The position numbers were made by a program, and so were the translations under genes. Source: JBJYKD01 sp049310025 (lineage in GTDB: Bacteria; Bacillota; Thermosediminibacteria; Thermosediminibacterales; Tepidanaerobacteraceae). Taken from it: 21,206 nucleotides of DNA. Location of the stretch: NCBI RefSeq assembly GCF_049310025.1, contig NZ_JBJYKD010000038.1, forward strand, positions 1 to 21,206. The letters run 5' to 3'. A model generated the notes under the pieces. The model was given only the letters and a program-made list of their open reading frames with translations, made no database searches and was not told where the DNA came from. This document shows positions 6,101-13,212 of the stretch, in pieces (within the stretch, counting starts at the first letter, position 1; every line of letters starts with the position of its first letter).

Positions 6101-8790
6101 ACTTCATCGGGAATTAGCTCCGCCGCAAACGTGTTCCCCGATCCGTCCAGATCTCCATCCTTTCTATTGGAATTGAAACTCATGCCGTCCAGGTTGTATT
6201 CCGAACCCAGGTCGATCCTGGTGACCTCGGGTTTTGTATCAGTATAGAAGGGCTTTTCCAGTTTAACGCGGAAGGTCTTGATTTCATATCTGCCCAGTTG
6301 TGCTGTGAGCACTTTGCCGCCGAAGGACGCCGGAGCCGTACCTTCTTCCAGCAGGTTGGTCTCTTCCGCATCTATAATGTTCGCAGCAAATGCTATACTG
6401 GCGGTGACTTCTTTACCCTGGGTTTCATACATTCTAACGATGAGGTCATCGCTTTCTTCAGATTTTTTTATAACGGAAATTATCACATTGGGTTTATCCA
6501 CCGAAAGGAACGAGAATGCGGCTCCCAAATCCCCGGAGTGCGCCGTGGTCTGCATGGCGATCAGAGGATAGTTGAGTTCATAGGCCTTTTGCACCGTACC
6601 GGCCTCTCTCCAGTCCCCGCCGTGCGGATAAATGGAGTATGTGAATTCATGTTTTCCCATGTCCGCATTGGGATCGGGCCATTTTGGAGACCTGAGCAGC
6701 GAAAGGCGAAGTCTGTTGCCCAGGGCGTCCCATCCGTATTTGCAGTCATTCAATATGCTGACGCCGAAACCGCCTTCCGACATGTCCGCCCACTTGTGGC
6801 CGGACACCTCAAATCTTGCCGCATCGAAGCTGTTGTCTCTTGTGGTGGAACGCTCGATGCTGCCGTAACCTATTTCATATGTGGCCTTTGGGGGGTTGAC
6901 GCTCAATGGAAACGCCACCTTGAGCATCTTGTGGGATTCGTGCCAGTCTACCGTCATGTCCACATCCACTTTATTCATGCCCGCATACAGCGTTATGTCC
7001 TGGATAAATTTTGATTTTGACCAGTTTTTTGTGACCCTGATGGTGGCCTTCAACGGCCCTCTTTCCACAACTTCTACAGAAGTTGGATTATCAAGGACTA
7101 TAGGCTCGGCTTCCATATCGTCCTTATCCACATCCCAGGCGTCCCAGTTTCTGGGTGTGTCTTCGAGGATTTGCAGCTGGTTGCCTTCACCGCCCGAGAA
7201 TACCTCTTTGCCGTTGACTTTGTCGTAAATCTGTTTTATATTTCCTGTCTTGCTGTTTACTTCTACCCTTAAAAAGCTGTTTTCCATCGTGTAACCCACC
7301 ACAAGGTCAGTGTCGCTGTAGACGGCTTGCGCCACCGTCATGCCGGCCCCCGCGCCCTCTGTTTTTACATAGTATACCTTGTAGCCCATGGCAGGCACCG
7401 CGGCCTTAAACGCTATTTCAACCCGTCTGCCGTTCCGGCTTAAAACCTGCGAATTCGTCTGGTTGCCTTCACTGTCGAAAACTTTGATATATGCGGGCGA
7501 TTCCGTGGTCAGATTTATTGCAGCCTTTACTATGTCCGTCCTCTCCCAGGAGAGAGGATTGAACACCACCAGAGGTATGCCTTCTTTGCTCGTATCCGCC
7601 CTCTGGGCTATGCTTGCAAGAGAATTTTCCAGGGACGACCGGAGCAGATTCAACGCTATTTCTGAGTCGTTCCACGCCCTGTCATATACAGAAGATATCG
7701 AGGAGCCGGGGAGTATGTCGTGGAACTGGTTGAGGTTGATCAGTCTCCAGGCTTCGTTTATCTTGTGCCGGGGATATGCCGCTCCTCCCAGCCATTCAGC
7801 CATGCTGGCGAATTTTTCCGCCTCTTCGGCCGCTATCTCCGACTTTCTGTTGTATTTTTTCATAGCGGCCTGAGTGGTATATGTTCCCCGGTGGTACTCC
7901 AGGTACATTTCGTTATCCCATACGGGCAGCTTACTCACATCACCGGCCGTATCCGCAAAATATTCCGCCGCCGTCTTTAATTTTACAGACGGCATTTCGG
8001 GGTCCATGTCGTAGCTCCTGAACAAATCCAGGTTTTGCTGAGTCGGCCCTCCTCCGTGGTCGCCGGCTCCAAATAACGCCATGCTTTTGTTTATATTGAT
8101 TCTTTTGGGAAAATTGAACGTATTTTTCAACTGATCTTTTGTGTGTATGGTTACATAATCATATGTGGGCTTATACGTGATAAGTTCGCTGCCGTCCAGG
8201 CCCCTCCACCTGAAGTACTCGTAGGGGAACTTGTTGGTGTCATTCCAGTTGAGCTTTGTGGTTACAAAATAATCCATTCCGCTTTTTTTGAGTATCTGCG
8301 GCACCTGATAAGAAAAGCCGAAAACATCGGGAACCCACCCTATCTTCACGTCTTTCCCGAATTTTTCTCTAAAGTATTTTTTTGCGTACAGGCTCTGCCT
8401 CACCAGGGATTCGCCGCCGGAAATGTTGAGATCGGGTTCGATGAGCTGTCCGCCCACGACTTCCCACCGGCCGTTCTCGACCTGTTGCCTAACTCTTTCG
8501 TAAAGGTCCGGATAGTACTCTTCCAGCCACATATAATACTGTGAAGCAGACTGAGAATACTTGTAGTCTGGATTTTTATCCATTAAATCCAGCGCTCTCT
8601 TGAATGTATCGTGAACTACCTGAACCGTCTCTTCCATGGGCCACAGCCATGCGGCGTCAATGTGGCTGTTGCCCACCATATATGCCGTATCGCTTTTATC
8701 GTAGGCGAGCGCCGGACCGCCCCACACTACGTTTAGAAACATACACACCAGTGTAAATACACTTGTGAAACGAAGCAGGCTGTGTTTCAC
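3163..8790 (-). CDS. Secreted multidomain GH38 alpha-mannosidase with C-terminal cohesin and dockerin
   Basis: The protein has 1875 residues; GH38 enzymes usually have about 800-1100. Start is GTG after AAAGGGGGGG. Order: signal peptide (about 1-29); GH38 catalytic domain with zinc-site H43 and D45 (NSHIDAAWLW), nucleophile/zinc ligand D155 (GWVPDVFGFS), GAGDHGGGPT (241-250) and H357 (NQFHDILPGS); helical middle and C-terminal beta domains to about 845; beta-sandwich module (856-1040); FN3 (1048-1140); F5/8C/CBM32-like module (1147-1292); FN3 (1298-1388); second copy of the beta-sandwich (1393-1570); Ig-like domain (1576-1668); cohesin (1670-1812); dockerin (1814-1872). The dockerin has two calcium loops, D1816-N1818-D1820-D1827 and D1851-D1853-N1855-D1862. 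All expected catalytic residues are present. It should cleave terminal alpha-mannose outside the cell. It follows the PTS genes by 139 bp with no terminator seen, so it may share their transcript. Confidence 0.95.
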   Translation of the reverse strand: MKHSLLRFTSVFTLVCMFLNVVWGGPALAYDKSDTAYMVGNSHIDAAWLWPMEETVQVVHDTFKRALDLMDKNPDYKYSQSASQYYMWLEEYYPDLYERVRQQVENGRWEVVGGQLIEPDLNISGGESLVRQSLYAKKYFREKFGKDVKIGWVPDVFGFSYQVPQILKKSGMDYFVTTKLNWNDTNKFPYEYFRWRGLDGSELITYKPTYDYVTIHTKDQLKNTFNFPKRININKSMALFGAGDHGGGPTQQNLDLFRSYDMDPEMPSVKLKTAAEYFADTAGDVSKLPVWDNEMYLEYHRGTYTTQAAMKKYNRKSEIAAEEAEKFASMAEWLGGAAYPRHKINEAWRLINLNQFHDILPGSSISSVYDRAWNDSEIALNLLRSSLENSLASIAQRADTSKEGIPLVVFNPLSWERTDIVKAAINLTTESPAYIKVFDSEGNQTNSQVLSRNGRRVEIAFKAAVPAMGYKVYYVKTEGAGAGMTVAQAVYSDTDLVVGYTMENSFLRVEVNSKTGNIKQIYDKVNGKEVFSGGEGNQLQILEDTPRNWDAWDVDKDDMEAEPIVLDNPTSVEVVERGPLKATIRVTKNWSKSKFIQDITLYAGMNKVDVDMTVDWHESHKMLKVAFPLSVNPPKATYEIGYGSIERSTTRDNSFDAARFEVSGHKWADMSEGGFGVSILNDCKYGWDALGNRLRLSLLRSPKWPDPNADMGKHEFTYSIYPHGGDWREAGTVQKAYELNYPLIAMQTTAHSGDLGAAFSFLSVDKPNVIISVIKKSEESDDLIVRMYETQGKEVTASIAFAANIIDAEETNLLEEGTAPASFGGKVLTAQLGRYEIKTFRVKLEKPFYTDTKPEVTRIDLGSEYNLDGMSFNSNRKDGDLDGSGNTFAAELIPDEVISEGVAFEMGPRDDGRDNMVRAAGQEISLPAGSYDYLYILGASAGPGKSGGTFTVKYDDSSTTDIYVQFKNWTSRIGGWNRAVAKDVIGLPMTHNHSEAGDSILKNSFLFVYKVRLNPSKTVESLVLPDAAGIKIAAMSLVRGGASTVEDLEPPTGVTGLKVEISGMTDDTAELSWNPAEDNTGIAHYTVYRATKADLSDMTAVAEVEGTNYTDELPRNGTYYYMVSAVDFAGNPGPASDVAAVVAGALNMALGRPVKADRFVATEQDFKAVDGTVENNSKWCATGYEPHWLIVDLGEERDITRFVVRHAAAGGENSSWNTRDFKIQVSSDDAAWNDANYDGWQDAVVVTGNTEDVTTHRVENIRGRYVRLYITRAGSADDYQGHVARIYEFEVYNDNYAVPPSAPAAPEIEKIAFGDGKATVYFKKVDFASYYEIGYGTESGKYDRVITGVEDTPYIVTGLSNNVEYFFTVTAVNPYGRSGLSNEMSVTPRKLVQTKVDLTGYYNIDAMSYDENSKDGNFDGIGWNYPAEYIPDEITYDGFGFAFGPKRDGEKNIIKCTGQNIILPGVNATNIRFLASATNATGGRWGEFKINYEDGSSETVNVSISDWCYPRADDKVVIRIDHRHNASGDTQPAVYVYMYNIAVDPAKQVESITLPNNDYIKIFAMTLENIAPPKADLKEVVISADRTQLMKGETAKLTLEAALTDGRQADLSVAQVVYKSDREDAVEIDQVAGAVKLIDDGIDGFEVWAVVTLDGVTVESNRLAFTVKKLNLPVVLLTSPDAVRPGREFNAKLSLTNVADSVYGSVYAQDITITYDEDLFEFVEAEELREGLGYLADTGLPGTVRLILASLGEQNAIDEDADLLNLKFIAKDVPSSTKRISQGDIAVAEVRLADGAGNELEAITTKTSVFIASNGDLNGDGAFSVGDLGILASHYGKSRNGAGWSLARLADIDCNGIVGLEDLVLVARRILGKTE

Positions 8791-8929
8791 CCCGTTCCCC
8801 CCCTTTTTGTCCGGTGAAAATATGTCTATACGTTTTATAATATTTTGATAGAATAAAAGCCCCGCGTCACATAATCATCCCCTCCCCTGACCGGCTATTG
8901 AACGAAAATCCGCTCTATATTTTTTATCT

Positions 8930-9976
8930 TTACGAAATACCTTCCTCTTCGGCTTCCGCCACCTCTTCCACCGGCTTTTTTAAAGCGTTCACGAGGAAGG
9001 CTGTAATGACGACGCCGATTAACACCGCCACTATGAACATCAATTTATTGTCCACCACCGGCAGCACAATCGGCCCCCCGTGCGGCGCATGGTCTCCAAC
9101 CCTGCCGACGGCGGCCACCGCCGCTCCAATGGCCGATCCCACCATGATGGAAGGAATAACCCTCAGCGGGTCGCCGGCTGCAAAGGGTATGGCCCCCTCC
9201 GTGATGCCAATCATTCCCATGGCCAGTGCACCGTACCCGGCGTCCCTTTCGGTCCTGGTGTATTTCTTTGGGGCCAGCAGGGTGGCAAGGCCCATTCCGA
9301 GCGGCGGAATGCAAATGGCCACCGCCACGGGGCCCATTATCGTATATATTCCCTCCCCGATCATGGCCGCTCCAAACATGAAGGCCACCTTGTTTACCGG
9401 GCCGCCCATATCAAAAGCTATCATGGCGCCCATTATCATGGCCAGCACAATGGCGTTGCCGGTGCTCATAGACTTCAGCCAGTTGGTCATGGCTCCCATG
9501 GCGCTGCTTATGGGCGTGCCCAGCACATAAATCATTAGAATCCCCACAATGAGTGCCGACAGTATGGGAATGACAAATATGGGCATTATGGGCTTTAAAT
9601 TCCTGGGGACTTTCCAGCCTTTAATCCACCTGGCGCTGTATCCTGCTAAGAACCCAGCCACTATTCCTCCCAGAAAGCCTGCGCTCAACTGGTTGGCCAG
9701 GACGCCGCCCACCAGGCCGGGCGCGATACCGGGTCTGTCCGCTATGCCATACGCAATGTAAGCCGCCAGTACCGGCACCATCATGGAAAAAGCCGCAGCT
9801 CCGATTTTCATCATGTTCGCGAGGAACGGATTGGCCACCACCGCTCCCTGGCCTTCTTTAACTCCGCTCAGGGCGATGGAAAAGGCGATAAGCACACCGC
9901 CGATGACTACAATGGGAATCATGTAAGAAACACCGGTCATCAAATATTCCCTTACCCGTTTCAATTCGTCTTTCAT
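8930..9976 (-). CDS. PTS fructose-family EIIC membrane permease (ManP/FruA/MngA type)
   Basis: The 348-residue polytopic protein has many hydrophobic segments (about nine). It begins with MKDELKRVREYLMTGVSYMI, typical of fructose-family EIIC. DMGGPVNKVA (189-198) and the substrate-site motif GITEGAIPF (257-265) are present. It moves the sugar across the membrane while the partner EIIB phosphorylates it. The start is preceded by AAGGGGGT. It is a free-standing EIIC, whereas Bacillus ManP and E. coli MngA fuse A, B and C. The adjacent alpha-mannosidase and ManR-type regulator point to mannose or a mannoside rather than fructose, but sequence alone cannot fix the substrate. The last residues (about 334-348) are an acidic tail. 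It is 21 bp downstream of EIIA, clearly one operon. Confidence 0.93.
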   Translation of the reverse strand: MKDELKRVREYLMTGVSYMIPIVVIGGVLIAFSIALSGVKEGQGAVVANPFLANMMKIGAAAFSMMVPVLAAYIAYGIADRPGIAPGLVGGVLANQLSAGFLGGIVAGFLAGYSARWIKGWKVPRNLKPIMPIFVIPILSALIVGILMIYVLGTPISSAMGAMTNWLKSMSTGNAIVLAMIMGAMIAFDMGGPVNKVAFMFGAAMIGEGIYTIMGPVAVAICIPPLGMGLATLLAPKKYTRTERDAGYGALAMGMIGITEGAIPFAAGDPLRVIPSIMVGSAIGAAVAAVGRVGDHAPHGGPIVLPVVDNKLMFIVAVLIGVVITAFLVNALKKPVEEVAEAEEEGIS

Positions 9977-9997
9977 TATGTTACCCCCTTACCATGC

Positions 9998-10447
9998 TCA
10001 ACTTATTTTTATGTCCTTCAAGGCGTCAAAAACCTCTTCCCTGGTTTCGGCCGTCTGCAGCCGCATAACAAAATCGATGTTCATGAGTTTCCGGGACAAC
10101 TGCTGCAGCAGCTTGAGGTGCAGGTCGCTTACATTCTCCTCGGGCACCCCCAGAAGAAAGATGATGTTTACGGGTTTTCCGTCGAGAGAATCCCAGTCTA
10201 TGCCTTTTGCGGTCCTCCCGAATACTATCATCGCCTCCTTTACTGCCTTGGATTTTCCATGCGGTATGGCTATTCCATTTCCCACCCCCGTTGTATATGA
10301 TCTTTCCCTTTCCAGAACGCTTTTTTTAAAATCCTCCAGAGATGTAATCTTCCCCTCCCTGGCGGCGGCTCTCGCCAGCTTGGATATGGCTTCTTCTTTG
10401 TCTTCTGCCTCAAGATCTATAAATATAAGATTTTTATTTATGAGCAT
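9998..10447 (-). CDS. PTS fructose/mannitol-family EIIA
   Basis: This 149-residue cytoplasmic phosphocarrier has the active-site histidine at H63 in GIAIPHGKS and a second conserved-type histidine at H110 in SDLHLKLL. It accepts phosphate from HPr and passes it to the cysteine of EIIB. GGAGGT at 10456-10461, about 9 bases before the ATG, fixes the start. Length and motifs match a complete stand-alone EIIA of the Fru/Mtl family. It lies between EIIB (78 bp upstream) and EIIC (21 bp downstream). No intrinsic terminator is seen in the 78-bp spacer, so the three PTS genes most likely form one transcript. Confidence 0.94.
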   Translation of the reverse strand: MLINKNLIFIDLEAEDKEEAISKLARAAAREGKITSLEDFKKSVLERERSYTTGVGNGIAIPHGKSKAVKEAMIVFGRTAKGIDWDSLDGKPVNIIFLLGVPEENVSDLHLKLLQQLSRKLMNIDFVMRLQTAETREEVFDALKDIKIS

Positions 10448-10525
10448 TACAAAATACCTCCGAAACTCTTACTGCAGGCGCCAGGCTTCTGCCATTTTTG
10501 CTGTAAAACAGGTATATGGGCGGTA

Positions 10526-10840
10526 TCACTTTTCGAAGGCCATCTTTACGGCTTCTTCAATTACCAGGCCGGCGTTTTTTATGGCTTTTTGGGCCTCGGT
10601 CCTGTAAATGGGTTTGCCCTTAAATCTCGCCTCTTCTTTTACGGCCACATCCGCCGCAAAAATCACCAGGTCCGCTTCGTTTACCTCTTTCTGGGTAATT
10701 TTGTTCTCTATGCCGATGGAGCCTTGAGTCTCAACTTTAATTTTGTGGCCGCGCTGCTTTGCGGCTCTTTCCAGCGCCTCCGCGGCCATGTAAGTGTGCG
10801 CTATGCCCGTAGGGCACGATGTTACCGCCACGATTTTCAT
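10526..10840 (-). CDS. PTS fructose-family EIIB
   Basis: This 104-residue cytoplasmic domain starts with MKIVAVTSCPTGIAHTYMAA. C9 within SCPTGIAHT is the phosphorylated cysteine of fructose-class EIIB. It takes phosphate from EIIA and transfers it to the sugar during transport by EIIC. The length fits a single complete EIIB domain. GGAGGA lies upstream of the ATG with rather long spacing (about 10 bases). It is the first gene of the PTS set, 144 bp after the activator gene, with a candidate promoter and activator site in that gap. By analogy with Bacillus ManP/ManR it may also phosphorylate, and so inactivate, the neighbouring activator when substrate is absent; this is inference. Confidence 0.94.
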   Translation of the reverse strand: MKIVAVTSCPTGIAHTYMAAEALERAAKQRGHKIKVETQGSIGIENKITQKEVNEADLVIFAADVAVKEEARFKGKPIYRTEAQKAIKNAGLVIEEAVKMAFEK

Positions 10841-10915
10841 GATTTCGTATTCCTCCTGTTGCTTTCTTAATACGGTTTAAATTGTCGTAACTAAAAAATC
10901 AGTTTTATGTCTCGT

Positions 10916-10972
10916 ATTTTATATCACCTCCCTTACCTTACCTGTTAAAGTTCACTTCAATAACGCTTCAAT
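10916..10972 (-). promoter_or_regulatory. Candidate activator-dependent promoter of the PTS operon
   Basis: On the minus strand two direct repeats, ATTGAAGCG (10972-10964) and ATTGAAGTG (10961-10953), are spaced 11 bp start to start, about one helical turn, on the same face of the DNA. A TATAAA(AT) -10-like box lies at 10923-10918. If transcription starts near 10911, the repeats centre near -51, next to or over a poor -35. That is where a MtlR/ManR-type activator would be expected to bind. A GGGAGGTGAT stretch between them resembles a ribosome site but has no usable frame after it. Confidence 0.45.
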
Positions 10973-10984
10973 GCACCGGCTCCT

Positions 10985-13012
10985 TTACATACGGTTTACG
11001 GCCCTTTTTATGTCCGCCGGAGTTTTCGCCTGTCTTATACTGTTTAATATCTCATCCTTTTCCAGCATTTTATAGAACCCCCTGAAAAACTTTCTGGTGT
11101 GCTTGCTGTCGTCAAATTTGAGAGCCAGATAAAAAATTATGTCCACCGGCTGTTCCCACCAGTCCACCGGTTCCGGCAGTTTTATAATGGAAACGGCCGG
11201 TTTCACTACAAATTTGTCGTCGCCGTGGGGTATGGCCACTCCCTTGCCTATGTAAGTGGACGTGATTTTTTCCCTTTCCCGGGCGGCCTTTATAAACTCC
11301 GGCCTGACATAACCTCCTTCGCAGAATTTCCTCCCCACCTCGTCTATAACTTCCTCTTTTGTGAGGAAAAATTTGTTACAAAAAATCAATTCATCACAAA
11401 AAAGGCTGCCCGCCAACAAGTGCGGCAAATCATTATCCCGCGCTTCGCCCCTCTCACTGTTCAGCCCGCCTATCATGCCTTTTATTTTCGCGATATCCTG
11501 CCGGGTTATAAGGGGGGAGACCACCACCACGGGGACATCTCTCAATTTCACAGGGATTGTGGATATTACCAGCTCTATGTTTTTGTATTTTCCCAGCGCC
11601 GCATCCACCGTGGAAAGCGAGGCCACGTCAACGATATTTATCTCCTGAAATATCCTTTGCAGCCTTGAATGCATCAACTGGGCTGTGCCTATGCCGCTGG
11701 AACAAACGACCAGCACGTTCTTGGGCGGTGTTGCCCTGTTTATGGCCGCCCCCAGGTGCATGGCCAGGTAACCCACTTCTTCCTCGGTAATTTTTACCCC
11801 CAGATGTTTTTCTATAATTCCTGCGGCTATCCACGCCACCCCGTATACCGAGGTGTAATTTTCTTTTATCTGCCCCAGAATCGGGTTGTGAAGGTTCATG
11901 CCGTATTTAATCCGGTTGATTACCGGCCTCAGGTGCAGTGCCAGCCCCGTCACAAGCATTTTGTCTTCGGACAGGTTCACTCCGAATATGTTCTCGGCGA
12001 CTTTGATTATTTCATATACGGTATCCATCAGAGACCTGTCAAAATTTTTCATAATTTCCTCGACATTCTTTTGCTCCAGCGGGAGCCTTCTTTCAATTTT
12101 TGCCCCCAGTATATGCAGAGAGATGTAGCCTATCTCGCCCGGCGGAACCTTTACGGCAAAATCCTGCTCCAGCCTTCCGGCAATCATCCGAGCAATCCTG
12201 TACTCTTCCGTATTCGCCAGGTTTTTCAACTGCTCTTCGGACATTTTGATATCCTTTTTTTCCCTGAGTCGCCGGATGCTTATCACCAGATGAACTATCA
12301 GCGCCGTGTATGTCTCCTCAATGAAATGACAGTTCATAATCTTTTCGGCTTCGAGGATTATCCTCTCTATTCGCTGCACATCTATACCCGGGAACATTTT
12401 GACCAGCTGGATGTAATTACTGGAGTCCAGCCTGTTGTCCAGGGGTTTGATAAAATATTCATTCACAAGGCCATGCAATTCGCTGTTTTGAAGCCTGTTC
12501 ATCAAAAAGTCCGCAATAGCTTTTCTCCAGCTCTCTTCCTCGCCGGCCACTTCCATACCGTAATTGGGTTTCCGCACCAGACGCAGCCCGTGTTTTGAGA
12601 GCCATTTTTCCACATTGGCAAGGTCCTTGTATATGGTCACCCTGCTTACTTCCAGGTCGTCGGCCAGTTCCTGGGTGGTTATGTTTTTATTGATCTGAAG
12701 GAGCCTGGAGATTATGTACATCTCCCTCGCATGGGGATCATGAGGATCTATCCGGTTGAGCTGATCCTTTTTCAATCTGTCCAGCAGGAGTTCCACCAGC
12801 TCCGGCGGTCCTTCAAGGTAGACCCCGTATCCCCGCTTTTTTACCAGTTTTACGTTGTATTTTGTCAGCCAATTTTGCAGCCTGTCCAGGTCCATTTGTA
12901 CCGTCTTGGAAGAAACCCCGAGTTCTTTCCCCAGCTGTGCAGTGGTGACAGGCCCTTTATTGTTAACCAGAATTTTTAAAATCTCTTTCCGGCGTGATTG
13001 AGAAGCCAGCAT
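10985..13012 (-). CDS. MtlR/ManR-type PRD transcriptional activator of the PTS operon
   Basis: The protein has 675 residues from the ATG at 13012, which AGGTGGGG precedes at good spacing; an upstream in-frame TTG adds eight residues without such a site. Two N-terminal helix-turn-helix regions (about 4-60 and 94-150) precede PRD1 (about 192-302, H241 and H300), PRD2 (about 322-427, H360 and H419), an EIIB(Gat)-like domain (about 430-517, C437 in VVCSSGIGTAQ) and an EIIA(Mtl/Fru)-like domain (about 537-675, H596 in AIPHGDD). This is the architecture of MtlR and ManR DNA-binding activators, not of short BglG RNA antiterminators. Known members are activated by HPr-dependent phosphorylation in PRD2 and inhibited by phosphate from the cognate PTS on the EIIB/EIIA domains. 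All expected phospho-sites are present. The position just before EIIB marks the PTS, and perhaps the GH38 gene, as its target. Confidence 0.93.
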   Translation of the reverse strand: MLASQSRRKEILKILVNNKGPVTTAQLGKELGVSSKTVQMDLDRLQNWLTKYNVKLVKKRGYGVYLEGPPELVELLLDRLKKDQLNRIDPHDPHAREMYIISRLLQINKNITTQELADDLEVSRVTIYKDLANVEKWLSKHGLRLVRKPNYGMEVAGEEESWRKAIADFLMNRLQNSELHGLVNEYFIKPLDNRLDSSNYIQLVKMFPGIDVQRIERIILEAEKIMNCHFIEETYTALIVHLVISIRRLREKKDIKMSEEQLKNLANTEEYRIARMIAGRLEQDFAVKVPPGEIGYISLHILGAKIERRLPLEQKNVEEIMKNFDRSLMDTVYEIIKVAENIFGVNLSEDKMLVTGLALHLRPVINRIKYGMNLHNPILGQIKENYTSVYGVAWIAAGIIEKHLGVKITEEEVGYLAMHLGAAINRATPPKNVLVVCSSGIGTAQLMHSRLQRIFQEINIVDVASLSTVDAALGKYKNIELVISTIPVKLRDVPVVVVSPLITRQDIAKIKGMIGGLNSERGEARDNDLPHLLAGSLFCDELIFCNKFFLTKEEVIDEVGRKFCEGGYVRPEFIKAAREREKITSTYIGKGVAIPHGDDKFVVKPAVSIIKLPEPVDWWEQPVDIIFYLALKFDDSKHTRKFFRGFYKMLEKDEILNSIRQAKTPADIKRAVNRM

Positions 13013-13105
13013 AAACAACCCCACCTGTCGGTGCAAATGGCACCCGTATTGATAACCTTCGTCCGGTTAATACCATTTTATCACATATTTTCCCATAATT
13101 AGAAA

Positions 13106-13129
13106 ATTATACTTCCTCAACTAAAGTAT
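13106..13129 (-). promoter_or_regulatory. Candidate promoter/operator of the activator gene
   Basis: A consensus TATAAT lies on the minus strand at 13111-13106, about 95 bp before the activator start. It overlaps an inverted repeat ATACTT/AAGTAT (13109-13114 with 13124-13129, 9-bp spacer). No good -35 is seen at 17 bp. A site over the -10 would suit repression or autoregulation. Confidence 0.3.
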
Positions 13130-13164
13130 GATTTTTACCTATTTTCTTTACGACCGGCCGTGCC

Positions 13165-13198
13165 AAAAAACAGGGGCGCTCTGTCTTTACAGACGCCC
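13165..13198 (-). terminator. Intrinsic terminator of the cohesin-SLH gene
   Basis: On the minus strand, GGGCG-TCTGT (13198-13189) pairs with ACAGA-G-CGCCC (13184-13174) around the loop AAAG, with one bulged G. A CCTG spacer and six T (13170-13165) follow. It starts 15 bp after the stop codon. An A-run (13207-13203) precedes it, so it may work in both directions. Confidence 0.75.
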
Positions 13199-13212
13199 TC
13201 AATTTTTGCAGC

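Noticed and set aside
6298..7014. 238-codon open frame on the plus strand
   Set aside because: It lies fully antisense to the GH38 catalytic/C-terminal domain, whose residues match the family; the antisense translation has no domain and no ribosome site.
8866..8887. Mini-frame Met-Ile-Met-stop after GGGGAGGGG in the leader between EIIC and GH38
   Set aside because: Only three codons; a strong ribosome-like site alone is weak evidence for a leader peptide.
8898..9530. 210-codon open frame on the plus strand, low-complexity Ala/Pro/Met
   Set aside because: Mirror of the EIIC membrane segments; the EIIC motifs on the minus strand explain the region.
11669..12598. 309-codon open frame on the plus strand
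   Set aside because: Antisense to the PRD activator, whose conserved His/Cys motifs are intact; the composition (many His, Tyr, Phe) is typical of antisense frames.
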